Origin: an uncultured Bacilli bacterium
GTDB taxonomy: Bacteria; Bacillota_I; Bacilli_A; RF39; UBA660
Assembly: GCA_947587115.1 (NCBI GenBank)
Contig: CANPXY010000033.1
Location: forward strand, 1 to 11,684
Direction: 5' to 3'
DNA length: 11,684 nucleotides
The position numbers and the translations under genes were made by a program. Position 1 is the first letter of the stretch; every line of letters begins with the position of its first letter. This document shows, one piece after another, positions 1 through 5,866 of this stretch. The notes under the pieces are model-generated. The model saw nothing but the letters and a program-made list of their open reading frames with translations, was not told where the DNA came from and made no database searches.

Positions 1-574
1 GACAGGGATTGAGACTAAGGATTTTGTACTGGGAGTCAAAGAAAAAGTCCAACCTGATTTTTTGATCATCATCGATGCTTTGGCAAGTTCTTCGATTGAC
101 CGAGTGACTAAGACGATCCAGCTTACCGATACGGGTGTGCATCCAGGAAGTGGAGTAGGAAATAGCCGCAGTGAAATCTCCCAAGAGACCATCGGGATTC
201 CCTGCTTTGCTATCGGGATTCCCACGGTCGTCGACGCAGTGACCATTGTCTCGGATACGATTTTTTATATGTTGAAACTTTTCAGTTACAATAAAGAAAA
301 TTTAACGAATCCTAAAACCAAATTTGTTCCCGTGACCATGCGGAATTATATGGATCATCAAGAACATTTGAGCAGCGAAGATAAGATGCGACTCATGGGC
401 TTTTTAGGAAATCTTTCTGAAGAAGAAATGAAATCGCTCATCTTCGAAGTTTTGACGCCGATCGGTTACAATTTAATGGTCACACCCAAAGAAATCGATT
501 TTGTCATGGAAAAATTAAGTCATTTGCTTGCAAATGGAATCAATCGGTGCTTACATCGACAAATTAAGGCATGA
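1..574 (+). CDS. gpr: GPR germination protease, C-terminal part (5' end outside window)
   Basis: This is the last 190 codons of the spore protease that starts degradation of small acid-soluble DNA-binding proteins (SASP) during germination (peptidase family A25). The reading frame is open from base 2, and the stop is TGA at 572-574. The sequence PDFLIIIDALASSSIDRV, then TIQLTDTGVHPGSGVGNSR and IPTVVDAVTI, is the characteristic GPR core; the IDAL aspartate is probably one of the conserved acidic residues of the family. GPR is normally about 330-370 residues, so roughly the first half is missing because the window begins inside the gene. In Bacillus gpr is made in the forespore under sigma-G as a zymogen; nothing about its promoter can be seen here. 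It directly precedes spoIIP, the usual Bacillota order. Identification is secure. Confidence 0.95.
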   Translation, partial: TGIETKDFVLGVKEKVQPDFLIIIDALASSSIDRVTKTIQLTDTGVHPGSGVGNSRSEISQETIGIPCFAIGIPTVVDAVTIVSDTIFYMLKLFSYNKENLTNPKTKFVPVTMRNYMDHQEHLSSEDKMRLMGFLGNLSEEEMKSLIFEVLTPIGYNLMVTPKEIDFVMEKLSHLLANGINRCLHRQIKA

Positions 575-579
575 GGATC

Positions 580-588
580 TGTTATAGT
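580..588 (+). promoter_or_regulatory. Candidate extended -10 element before spoIIP
   Basis: TGTTATAGT lies just after the gpr stop codon and about 26 bases before the chosen spoIIP start. It fits an extended -10 (TG-N-TATAAT with one change). I see no convincing -35. In Bacillus spoIIP is controlled by sigma-E, so this sigma-A-like match could be fortuitous or could overlap a sporulation promoter. The element recurs before tcdA, which gives it some weight. Confidence 0.35.
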
Positions 589-613
589 CATCTTAGAAAA
601 TCGAGGGATGACT

Positions 614-1621
614 ATGAAAAAGAAATTTATTGCCAAATATAAAAAAAGAAGACGCCATAAAAAGATCAAATATGCATTGCTTACGATCTTGCTTTTGGGG
701 TCTTTTGTTTTTTCCATTTATTATTGTAACAAAATTGCTGTGCCTCTTACCAACGAAGAATTTTTGAGAATCCTTCTTTCTGAATCCAATCATCATCTGG
801 ATCATCCGTACAGTAAGCACAGCATCATGACCAAAGTCGTCAAATTCCTATCCAATGTCAACTTTGATAATCCCGCCACAATTTTAAATCAAAACTATCT
901 TGGGTTGACGACGACGAATGAAGAAGTCGATCAAGATGAAAATTTAGAAGATTTAGAAGAGATGAGTCAGTATGTCAATGATCCTTATCCAGATAAAGAA
1001 GTAAAAGAGCCCAAAGTCTATATTTATAATACACATCAACTAGAAAATTATACTGCCAGTAATCTTGCGGAATATAATGTGCAACCAAATGTCATGATGG
1101 GAAGTTACATTTTACGTGAAAAATTAAATGATCTTGGGATTCCCAGCATGGTAGAAGAAGGGAATGTAAATGATATTTTACAGATGAATAATTGGAACTA
1201 TGCTGCCAGTTATGAAGTGACAAAAATGTTCATGTTAGATGCGATCGAAAAGAATCCTAGTCTTGAATACTTTATCGATTTTCATAGAGATTCTGTATCA
1301 AGAGACATTACCCACCAGACCATCGATGACAAAAATTATGCTCGTGTTTTATTCATCGTAGGAATGGAAAACCCTACCTATGAAGCCAATCTAAAGATCA
1401 CTACGGAAATCAACAACTTGATCGATGAACAATATCCTGGACTCAGTCGAGGAATTTACAAAAAAGAAGGTCCAGGAGTCAATGGTGTATACAATCAAGA
1501 TGTCTCGCCCAATACCATTTTGATCGAAGTGGGCGGAGTCGACAATACAATTGAAGAAGTGTTAAATACGACGGAAGTTTTTGCGGACATCTTTCATCAG
1601 TATTTGGAGGGGAAGAAATGA
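614..1621 (+). CDS. spoIIP: SpoIIP, stage II sporulation peptidoglycan hydrolase
   Basis: SpoIIP is an amidase/endopeptidase that works with SpoIID and SpoIIM to thin septal peptidoglycan so that the mother-cell membrane can engulf the forespore. The predicted protein has 335 residues: a basic N-terminus (KYKKRRRHKK), one membrane segment at about 20-37, a linker with an acidic stretch around 103-118, and a C-terminal amidase_3-like domain from about 133. Visible zinc/catalytic motifs are NTHQLE (H141, E144), DFHRD (H224) and IEVGG (E305). The start at 614 is preferred over the in-frame ATG at 608, because GAGGG at 603-607 is six bases from 614 but directly abuts 608. It lies between gpr and a coupled membrane protein gene and shares ATGA with the latter. 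It is somewhat shorter than the B. subtilis protein (about 400 residues), mostly in the linker. Recognition of the family is confident. Confidence 0.93.
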   Translation: MKKKFIAKYKKRRRHKKIKYALLTILLLGSFVFSIYYCNKIAVPLTNEEFLRILLSESNHHLDHPYSKHSIMTKVVKFLSNVNFDNPATILNQNYLGLTTTNEEVDQDENLEDLEEMSQYVNDPYPDKEVKEPKVYIYNTHQLENYTASNLAEYNVQPNVMMGSYILREKLNDLGIPSMVEEGNVNDILQMNNWNYAASYEVTKMFMLDAIEKNPSLEYFIDFHRDSVSRDITHQTIDDKNYARVLFIVGMENPTYEANLKITTEINNLIDEQYPGLSRGIYKKEGPGVNGVYNQDVSPNTILIEVGGVDNTIEEVLNTTEVFADIFHQYLEGKK

Positions 1622-1944
1622 AAGGAAAAAATATTGCAAGAATCATCATTGGTACACTTTTTGTCTTGTTTGTAGCGCTCTATTTAACGCAGACCACCGG
1701 TTATTATGAGTTTGAACAACATAAACTTACGACGCTTACGGAAGAACAAATCAAAAAGTTTGAGCAAGATGTCAAAGATGGCAAAGAGATCGATCTTGAG
1801 ACTTATCTAGAATTGAATAAAAAAAATTATGACAATCGTCTATCAAAATTGAGTTTGTCGCTCTCTAGAAAAATAGAAGATACAGTAACTTCTGGTATCG
1901 AATATATTTTTAAAGCCGTCGAACGAGTCGTTAACGAACCATAA
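1618..1944 (+). CDS. Small membrane protein coupled to spoIIP (YqxA position)
   Basis: This 108-residue protein has no function I can assign. Its ATG overlaps the spoIIP TGA (ATGA at 1618-1621), and a strong GGAGGGG Shine-Dalgarno lies inside the last spoIIP codons, so the two are probably translationally coupled. The N-terminus is a single hydrophobic segment (about residues 8-25) preceded by KGKNIAR. After it come YYEFEQHKL, a charged helical stretch at about 40-62 (TEEQIKKFEQDVKDGKEIDL) and an amphipathic C-terminus containing GIEYIFKAVERV. This suggests a type II topology with the tail outside the cytoplasm. In B. subtilis the gene after gpr-spoIIP is yqxA, also a small membrane protein of similar length; equivalence here is by position and architecture only. 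A role in the engulfment machinery is plausible but inferred. Confidence 0.8.
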   Translation: MKGKNIARIIIGTLFVLFVALYLTQTTGYYEFEQHKLTTLTEEQIKKFEQDVKDGKEIDLETYLELNKKNYDNRLSKLSLSLSRKIEDTVTSGIEYIFKAVERVVNEP

Positions 1945-1980
1945 AAGAATGTCAAACTTTTTCAAAAGACGAAAAATGAA

Positions 1981-2010
1981 TTGACGGAAAGTAGAAAATT
2001 ATTTTATAAT
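1981..2010 (+). promoter_or_regulatory. Sigma-A-type promoter of the TasA-like/DUF6273 gene
   Basis: TTGACG at 1981-1986 and a perfect TATAAT at 2005-2010 are separated by 18 bases. The predicted transcription start is around 2017. The -10 box overlaps an in-frame ATG at 2009, so that ATG cannot be the start of translation from this promoter. The real Shine-Dalgarno, AGAGGTGA at 2026-2033, sits before ATG 2039. Confidence 0.8.
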
Positions 2011-2038
2011 GAAAGAGAGTAGTGTAGAGGTGACCAAA

Positions 2039-3313
2039 ATGAAGAAAAAGAAGAAGGTCCAGAAAAAGATGTCAAATAAACAAAAGCGCCAATTATATGG
2101 ATTTGGATTACCAATCATTTTAGGAACAATTTTATTGTTGGGTGTAAGTTATGCTTGGTTACAGTTGACTTTACATGGAACGGTAACGAATACCTTGGAA
2201 GGTGGTAAATTATCGTTAAAGTTAGATGATACAAAGAGTCTTGGAATTACGGATGAAGAAGCTTTACCAAAACTTGACGAAGTAGGTCTTATGCAAGATC
2301 CATATACTTTTACATTAACCAATGAAGGTAATGTAGAAAGCAAATATACTATTTTCTTGGATGACGTTCCTTTGCTCCAAGGAGAAGAACAATTACCCAA
2401 TACTTCAATCAAGTATAATTTAACACGTAACGAAAGCGATCTAGGAACAAAACTATTGTCTTCTACCGTTAAAAACAATAAAAGAGTCCTAGATACGGGG
2501 ATTATTGATCCAGGGGGAAACTATGTTTATAATTTAAAAATGTGGATCGATGAGCATGTAAAAAGTACAGATTCTGGAAAAATTTTCAAGGGAATCATTC
2601 ATGTTGTAGCAGATCAAATACCAGAGCCTAATAGTTTTGCTAGCGATGACTGGTTAACGATCATGGGCAATGTGAGAACTGGAAATACCAGTAAATACAA
2701 TGTGGGAGACACAAGAGAAATAGAAATGACTGGCGAATTTGGTAAACAAGTGCTTCGTATTGCGAATAAAGAAACGCCGGAAGATTGTAAGCAAACTAAT
2801 TTTTCAGAGACAGCCTGTGGCTTTGTAGTAGAGTTTGTAGATATAATAGAAACCCGCCAGATGAATCAAAATAATACAAATGTAGGTGGTTATCCAGCAA
2901 GTGCAATGCATCAATACTTAGAAGAAACAATTTTTAAAGCACTACCAGAAGAATTGCAAAATGTTATAATAGATACAAGAGTAATATCAGGCCAAGAAAA
3001 AGATCAACCCGATAACTATACATCAAATGATAAATTGTATTTATTATCGCCTCGTGAAATATGGAATAATAATGATGATTCACTAGGATCTAAAACAAGA
3101 CAACTGGATTACTATAGTACTGTAGGTGTAACTACATCAGCATATGACCTAGCTATTAAAAAATTTAAAACAGAAGCAACTGGTTGGTGGCTTCGTTCGG
3201 CCACAAATACCAATCGTTCTGGTTTCAAATATGTTGTTGCTACTGGTGGTCCTTGGAATTATTATGATGCTATTGCTTCTTTGGGTGTCTCTCCAGCTTT
3301 TAGAATTGGTTAA
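2039..3313 (+). CDS. Membrane-anchored/secreted protein, TasA-like N-terminus and DUF6273-like C-terminal domain
   Basis: A 424-residue surface-type protein of unknown ligand. It starts with a lysine-rich tail (MKKKKKVQKK), then a hydrophobic segment at about 22-38 ending in SYAWL, a form of signal or anchor seen in TasA/camelysin-like proteins of gut Bacilli. Residues ~45-190 look like a beta-rich TasA-type domain (FTLTNEGNVESKYTIFLDD is typical). From about 205 the protein resembles DUF6273: ASAMHQYLEE, KLYLLSPREIW, GWWLRSA (W383, W384) and the terminal GVSPAFRIG. C250 and C260 may form a disulfide. The start at 2039 follows AGAGGTGA with a five-base spacer. Base use changes along the gene: the DUF6273 body (about 2830-3180) is rich in ATA and A-ending codons, while the last ~40 codons are mostly T-ending. 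It is flanked by its own promoter and terminator. Family calls are by motif recognition, not a search. Confidence 0.85.
   Translation: MKKKKKVQKKMSNKQKRQLYGFGLPIILGTILLLGVSYAWLQLTLHGTVTNTLEGGKLSLKLDDTKSLGITDEEALPKLDEVGLMQDPYTFTLTNEGNVESKYTIFLDDVPLLQGEEQLPNTSIKYNLTRNESDLGTKLLSSTVKNNKRVLDTGIIDPGGNYVYNLKMWIDEHVKSTDSGKIFKGIIHVVADQIPEPNSFASDDWLTIMGNVRTGNTSKYNVGDTREIEMTGEFGKQVLRIANKETPEDCKQTNFSETACGFVVEFVDIIETRQMNQNNTNVGGYPASAMHQYLEETIFKALPEELQNVIIDTRVISGQEKDQPDNYTSNDKLYLLSPREIWNNNDDSLGSKTRQLDYYSTVGVTTSAYDLAIKKFKTEATGWWLRSATNTNRSGFKYVVATGGPWNYYDAIASLGVSPAFRIG
3182..3313 (+). other. Candidate hypervariable C-terminal cassette
   Basis: This is the last 44 codons, stop included, of the DUF6273-like protein. 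Between 3206 and 3286, 22 of 27 codons end in T and 24 end in a pyrimidine, including the run AAT TAT TAT GAT GCT ATT at 3257-3274. That is what adenine mutagenesis of AAT/AAC template codons would leave, as in variable regions of diversity-generating retroelements (DGR). The flanking residues WWLRSA and GVSPAFRIG look conserved, as expected for a C-type-lectin-like scaffold. No reverse transcriptase or template repeat is in the window, so this remains a hypothesis; cassette exchange among paralogues is the main alternative. Confidence 0.35.
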
Positions 3314-3333
3314 GTTAAATATAAGATTTTTAG

Positions 3334-3360
3334 GAAGCGACAATGGATCGCTTCTTTTTT
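3334..3360 (+). terminator. Intrinsic terminator after the DUF6273-like gene
   Basis: GAAGCGA (3334-3340) and TCGCTTC (3348-3354) form a perfect seven-base-pair stem with loop CAATGGA, followed by TTTTTT at 3355-3360. It lies 21 bases after the stop codon. It isolates the surface-protein gene from tcdA. Confidence 0.9.
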
Positions 3361-3396
3361 GTTCAATAAAAAAATTATAAGATAGGACTTCATTTG

Positions 3397-3405
3397 TGTT
3401 ATAGT
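3397..3405 (+). promoter_or_regulatory. Extended -10 promoter element of tcdA
   Basis: TGTTATAGT matches TG-N-TATAAT with one change. TTATAA at 3375-3380 would be a poor -35 with a 19-base gap. Transcription would begin near 3412, exactly at the Shine-Dalgarno GAGGTGA (3412-3418), giving a very short leader. The preceding terminator at 3334-3360 means tcdA needs its own promoter, which supports this call. Confidence 0.5.
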
Positions 3406-3422
3406 AGTAATGAGGTGATTAA

Positions 3423-4112
3423 ATGACACGTTTTTCACGTTTTATAAAAATGACAAGCAAGGAAGCCTTAGAGCATCTTCAACATAAAACAGTTTTAGTT
3501 TTAGGTCTAGGTGGCGTCGGTGGTTATGTTGTAGAAGCGCTTGCTCGCAGCGGCATTGGGCACTTGATTTTAGTAGATTATGATACTGTTGAGGAAAGTA
3601 ATATCAATCGGCAAATTATTGCCTTGACATCTACTTTAGGAAAGAAGAAAACAGAAATTTTAAAACAGCGTGTGCATGAGATCAATCCGGACTGTATCGT
3701 TACTTGCTATGATCTTTTTTATCAAGAAGAAAATAAAGATGTGATCTTTCAAAATTCGATAGACTATATAGTGGATGCCTGTGATACGATCCAAAGTAAA
3801 AAGTTGATTATTTTAGAATGCCTTCATCGCAAGATTCCGTTTATTTCTTGTATGGGAACTGGAAATCGTCTTGATCCTTCGAAATTATGTATCGAAGAAC
3901 TTCGTAAAACCGAAGGAGATCCTCTTGCGCGCATACTTCGTAAGTGGGCCAATGATTCCAAAATTAAAGAGAAAATTTGGGTTTTATCTTCTCATGAATT
4001 GCCCATCAAAGTTTCGAGCCGTACTCCAGGCAGCAGTGCTTTTGTACCGAGCAGTGCAGGAATCTTGATTGCAAGCCATCTTGTACGAGAGATGATCGAT
4101 GTAAAAAAATAA
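3423..4112 (+). CDS. tcdA: tRNA threonylcarbamoyladenosine dehydratase TcdA
   Basis: A 229-residue member of the E1/ThiF/MoeB family. TcdA (CsdL/YgdL) uses ATP to dehydrate t6A at position 37 of ANN-decoding tRNAs into the cyclic form ct6A in the cytoplasm. The N-terminal TRFSR is the usual TcdA opening. The nucleotide-binding loop is VLGLGGVGGYV (G28-L-G-G-V-G33), followed by VDYDTVEESNINRQ (D52, N60, R63), the ATP-contacting lysines around 74-76, and VDACDTIQSK (D121). The late segment SSAFVPSSAGILIASHLVREMI is also characteristic of TcdA rather than of MoeB or ThiF, and the zinc-binding CxxC pairs of those relatives are absent. GAGGTGA seven bases upstream supports the start. It is monocistronic, between a terminator on the left and a shared terminator on the right. 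Confidence 0.92.
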   Translation: MTRFSRFIKMTSKEALEHLQHKTVLVLGLGGVGGYVVEALARSGIGHLILVDYDTVEESNINRQIIALTSTLGKKKTEILKQRVHEINPDCIVTCYDLFYQEENKDVIFQNSIDYIVDACDTIQSKKLIILECLHRKIPFISCMGTGNRLDPSKLCIEELRKTEGDPLARILRKWANDSKIKEKIWVLSSHELPIKVSSRTPGSSAFVPSSAGILIASHLVREMIDVKK

Positions 4113-4138
4113 AGAGCAAAATTTGCTCTTATTTTTTT
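4103..4138. terminator. Shared bidirectional terminator between tcdA and the laccase-domain gene
   Basis: AAGAGCAAA (4112-4120) and TTTGCTCTT (4122-4130) are perfect inverted repeats around A4121; the practical hairpin has a slightly larger loop. A run of seven A lies on the left (4103-4109) and seven T on the right (4132-4138), so it can stop transcription from both directions. The tcdA stop codon (4110-4112) and the opposing stop codon (4129-4131 on the minus strand) both lie inside it. Confidence 0.85.
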
Positions 4139-4941
4139 GAATAGGTATATTGGTTTTCTTGTTCTTGATAAAAACATCCGACTAAGAAACGTCCATTTTT
4201 GGTAGAATCGCCATGAAAAGCAGCACTGTTAGAATAAAGTAGGGGATTAGAAATCGTATCTTGTGGGTTCAACTTAAATTGAGTACCTTTAAGATTGTAC
4301 TTGTTTAACATACTTAAAATACTTCCGCGGATGTTAATATGGTATCCATCATATTCATGTTGAATGTAATTGTTCCATACACGCTTGTTGGTTGCCCACT
4401 TTGGATAGGTATCATAGATGTAGTCTTTGCTGCAGGCACAGGAACTCATGTAGACAAAGATGTCTTCGATTTTGGCATTGGTTTCTTGTTGCAGACTTTT
4501 CACAAGATCAACTGGCAATTCCCGGTCGATATATTCAGCACCACAGTGCGCAAGTGCAGTCACGCTATTTTTAACATCTTCAGCAATCAAAACAGGACAG
4601 TCTGCTACTGGATAGGCCATTACCACGTTTTCAGTAGTATGTGGAAGTACAAAGATATCGGCAGGAATATCTAAAGACCATAAATCTTCTGTTCCCTTGA
4701 CAACTTCATCAGTAATGACTTCATAATGTCCATTGGCATATAACTCTGGACATTTCGCATTTTTTTGATAAGGTACGATGATGCGTTTGCCATAGAAACC
4801 ATGTTTTGCTCCTAAGATGAGTCTACGTTGTAACAAATCTTTTTGAATCTCTTCCTTACTTAAGGAAGCATCATAGAAACTTCGATTTCCAGACATTGGT
4901 CCATCACAAATGTTACTTTCAAATATTTTTAAGTTTTTCAT
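4129..4941 (-). CDS. Divergent laccase-domain protein (PgeF/YlmD/YfiH family)
   Basis: A 270-residue protein I place in the multicopper-polyphenol-oxidase-like family, whose better-studied members include PgeF, a cytoplasmic peptidoglycan editing factor that removes L-Ser wrongly used in place of L-Ala on UDP-MurNAc, and purine nucleosidase-like enzymes. The three metal ligands seem present: H47 in AKHGFYGKRI (family QVHG), C115 in VADCPVLI and H132 in ALAHCGAEY. The C-terminal DTISNPLLYSNS and NGRFLVG match the family's DTxxNP and TGR elements. Unlike typical members, AHAGWRG is replaced by AHCGAEYID, and many cysteines are present (168, 170 and others), so the substrate may differ. AAGGGGGA lies a few bases before ATG 4941. 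It has its own promoter and is convergent with tcdA. The family is fairly sure, the reaction is not. Confidence 0.75.
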   Translation of the reverse strand: MKNLKIFESNICDGPMSGNRSFYDASLSKEEIQKDLLQRRLILGAKHGFYGKRIIVPYQKNAKCPELYANGHYEVITDEVVKGTEDLWSLDIPADIFVLPHTTENVVMAYPVADCPVLIAEDVKNSVTALAHCGAEYIDRELPVDLVKSLQQETNAKIEDIFVYMSSCACSKDYIYDTYPKWATNKRVWNNYIQHEYDGYHINIRGSILSMLNKYNLKGTQFKLNPQDTISNPLLYSNSAAFHGDSTKNGRFLVGCFYQEQENQYTYSKK

Positions 4942-4969
4942 TAATATCCCCCTTAAATAATATGCATAT

Positions 4970-4998
4970 ATTATACCATATAATCGCTTTTTTGTCTA
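4970..4998 (-). promoter_or_regulatory. Promoter of the laccase-domain gene
   Basis: Read on the minus strand, TAGACA (4993-4998) is followed by 17 bases and a perfect TATAAT (4970-4975), with an extended TGG immediately before it. The predicted start near 4963 leaves room for the AAGGGGG Shine-Dalgarno at 4948-4954. This is among the best promoters in the window. Confidence 0.82.
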
Positions 4999-5009
4999 CA
5001 AAAACCTCG

Positions 5010-5028
5010 CTTTTGAGCCTTTCAAAAG
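5010..5028. repeat. Short inverted repeat between lexA terminator and laccase-domain promoter
   Basis: CTTTTGA (5010-5016) and TCAAAAG (5022-5028) are perfect arms around GCCTT. On the minus strand it ends about a dozen bases upstream of the -35 box, so it could be a regulator site; on that strand it is followed by GCGAGG and a T-run, so it could also be a weak second terminator. Neither role is well supported. Confidence 0.3.
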
Positions 5029-5040
5029 GATTTGATTTGT

Positions 5041-5070
5041 AAATAAAAAGCATCACCATTGTAGTGATGC
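5041..5070 (-). terminator. Intrinsic terminator of lexA
   Basis: On the minus strand GCATCAC (5064-5070) pairs with GTGATGC (5050-5056) around TACAATG, and a T-rich tract (complement of AAATAAAAA, 5041-5049) follows. It lies 40 bases beyond the lexA stop codon. Confidence 0.85.
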
Positions 5071-5110
5071 CCAAATATTATGCACTTGTTTTACAAAGAG
5101 GAACTTTTTA

Positions 5111-5728
5111 CTAAAATTTTCTGTATAAACCGATGACTTTTCCTAAAATCGTTACTTGATCTAAAATAATTGGTTCCATCGTATCATTTTCAGGTTGAAG
5201 ACGAAAATATCCATTTTCTTTGTAGAAGGTTTTTACTGTCACTTCGTTATCTTCGGTCATGGCAACTACGGTATCACCGTTATGAGCCGTATTTTGACGT
5301 TCGACGATGATGATATCTCCATCATAAATGCCGACATTGATCATACTTTCACCGCTGACTTTTAATGTAAAGCAATCTTTTTGACTTGGCAATAAATTTG
5401 TAGGTAACATGAAGAATTCATCTGGCATTTCGATTGCTTCAATCGGTGTTCCTGCTGTGACTTTGCCAAGAAGTGGAACAGATACGACGCCGTCTTCCTT
5501 TTGTAAATACTCATTTGGAACTAAAACCTCAATCGTTCTGTTTTTGCTTGAACCTTTTTTGATATAACCTTTCTCCTCTAACTGAGTCAAATGAAAATGT
5601 ATGGTCGCAGGGGAGTGAAGATCTACTTCCTGGCCAATTTCCCGAACTGTAGGTGGGTAACCATTTTTAGCAATCAATTTCTTTACTGCCTGTAATTTAT
5701 CTTTTTGACGATCTGTAAGCTTTTTCAT
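5111..5728 (-). CDS. lexA: LexA, SOS response repressor
   Basis: A 205-residue LexA, full length for Bacillota. LexA dimers block SOS promoters; RecA-ssDNA filaments trigger self-cleavage and derepression. The N-terminal winged helix (about 1-70) carries YPPTVREIGQEVDLHSPATIHFHL, the recognition-helix region. The cleavage site is Ala92-Gly93 in GKVTAGTPIEA, and the serine/lysine dyad is S128 in KVSGESMI and K166 in EVTVKTFYKE. C-terminal GDIIIVERQ and PENDTMEPI are typical of the S24 peptidase domain. AGGAGG is well placed upstream of the ATG. The gene is divergent from a 46-residue membrane protein, as lexA is from yneA in Bacillus, and a LexA-box-like site overlaps its own -35, so autoregulation is likely. 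Its terminator follows immediately. Identification is secure. Confidence 0.96.
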   Translation of the reverse strand: MKKLTDRQKDKLQAVKKLIAKNGYPPTVREIGQEVDLHSPATIHFHLTQLEEKGYIKKGSSKNRTIEVLVPNEYLQKEDGVVSVPLLGKVTAGTPIEAIEMPDEFFMLPTNLLPSQKDCFTLKVSGESMINVGIYDGDIIIVERQNTAHNGDTVVAMTEDNEVTVKTFYKENGYFRLQPENDTMEPIILDQVTILGKVIGLYRKF

Positions 5729-5751
5729 ATCTTTCCTCCTTTTACAATTTT

Positions 5752-5780
5752 ACTTTAACACACTTAACGTCAAATGTCAA
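5752..5780 (-). promoter_or_regulatory. lexA promoter
   Basis: On the minus strand TTGACA (5775-5780) is separated by 17 bases from TAAAGT (5752-5757), which is preceded by an extended-type TGT. The predicted start near 5745 is close to the AGGAGG Shine-Dalgarno, so the leader is very short. The -35 overlaps the edge of a LexA-box-like palindrome. Confidence 0.7.
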
Positions 5781-5791
5781 ACAAATGTTTT
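5778..5791. promoter_or_regulatory. Candidate LexA box 1 (lexA operator)
   Basis: CAAACAAATGTTTT agrees with 12 of 14 positions of the Bacillus consensus CGAAC-RNRY-GTTYC as I recall it, and its core AAAC-AAAT-GTTT is symmetric. It overlaps the lexA -35 (5775-5780), the right place for autorepression. It shares AACAAATGT with box 2. Confidence 0.6.
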
Positions 5792-5809
5792 AAAATTTAT
5801 TCAAAATCA

Positions 5810-5838
5810 TTGACACGAACAAATGTATGAAGTATACT
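5810..5838 (+). promoter_or_regulatory. Strong promoter of the 46-residue membrane protein
   Basis: A perfect TTGACA (5810-5815) and TATACT (5833-5838) with the optimal 17-base spacer. The spacer is almost wholly taken up by LexA box 2, so the promoter should be strong but repressible. The Shine-Dalgarno AGGAG at 5855-5859 lies seven bases before ATG 5867. Confidence 0.85.
5816..5829. promoter_or_regulatory. Candidate LexA box 2 (between -35 and -10)
   Basis: CGAACAAATGTATG agrees with 12 of 14 positions of the Bacillus LexA-box consensus; the left half-site CGAAC is perfect and the right half is degenerate (GTAT for GTTC). It begins directly after the TTGACA and ends three bases before the -10, so a bound repressor would exclude RNA polymerase. 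Confidence 0.6.
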
Positions 5839-5866
5839 GAAGATGTAGAAAGAGAGGAGTGGTAAT

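Noticed and set aside
520..820. Open frames on the minus strand opposite gpr end and spoIIP start
   Set aside because: They overlap the confidently identified gpr and spoIIP reading frames, have no Shine-Dalgarno or recognisable domain, and are explained by AT-rich sequence opposite real genes.
1945..1980. Terminator after the spoIIP-coupled gene
   Set aside because: The short imperfect repeat around CTTTTTCAAAAG makes no stable stem and has no T-tract.
2009..2038. Upstream ATG as start of the TasA-like/DUF6273 protein
   Set aside because: It overlaps the TATAAT box, so it would lie before the transcription start, and it has no Shine-Dalgarno; ATG 2039 has AGAGGTGA at the right distance.
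2149..2478. A 109-codon frame antisense to the TasA-like domain
   Set aside because: No ribosome binding site or promoter in that direction, and the sense frame has clear domains, promoter and terminator.
2640..3360. A complete diversity-generating retroelement in this window
   Set aside because: There is no reverse transcriptase, accessory gene or second copy of the tail in the window; only a candidate target tail can be proposed.
4339..4674. Plus-strand frames opposite the laccase-domain gene
   Set aside because: The minus-strand frame has family motifs, promoter and Shine-Dalgarno; the plus-strand frames have none.
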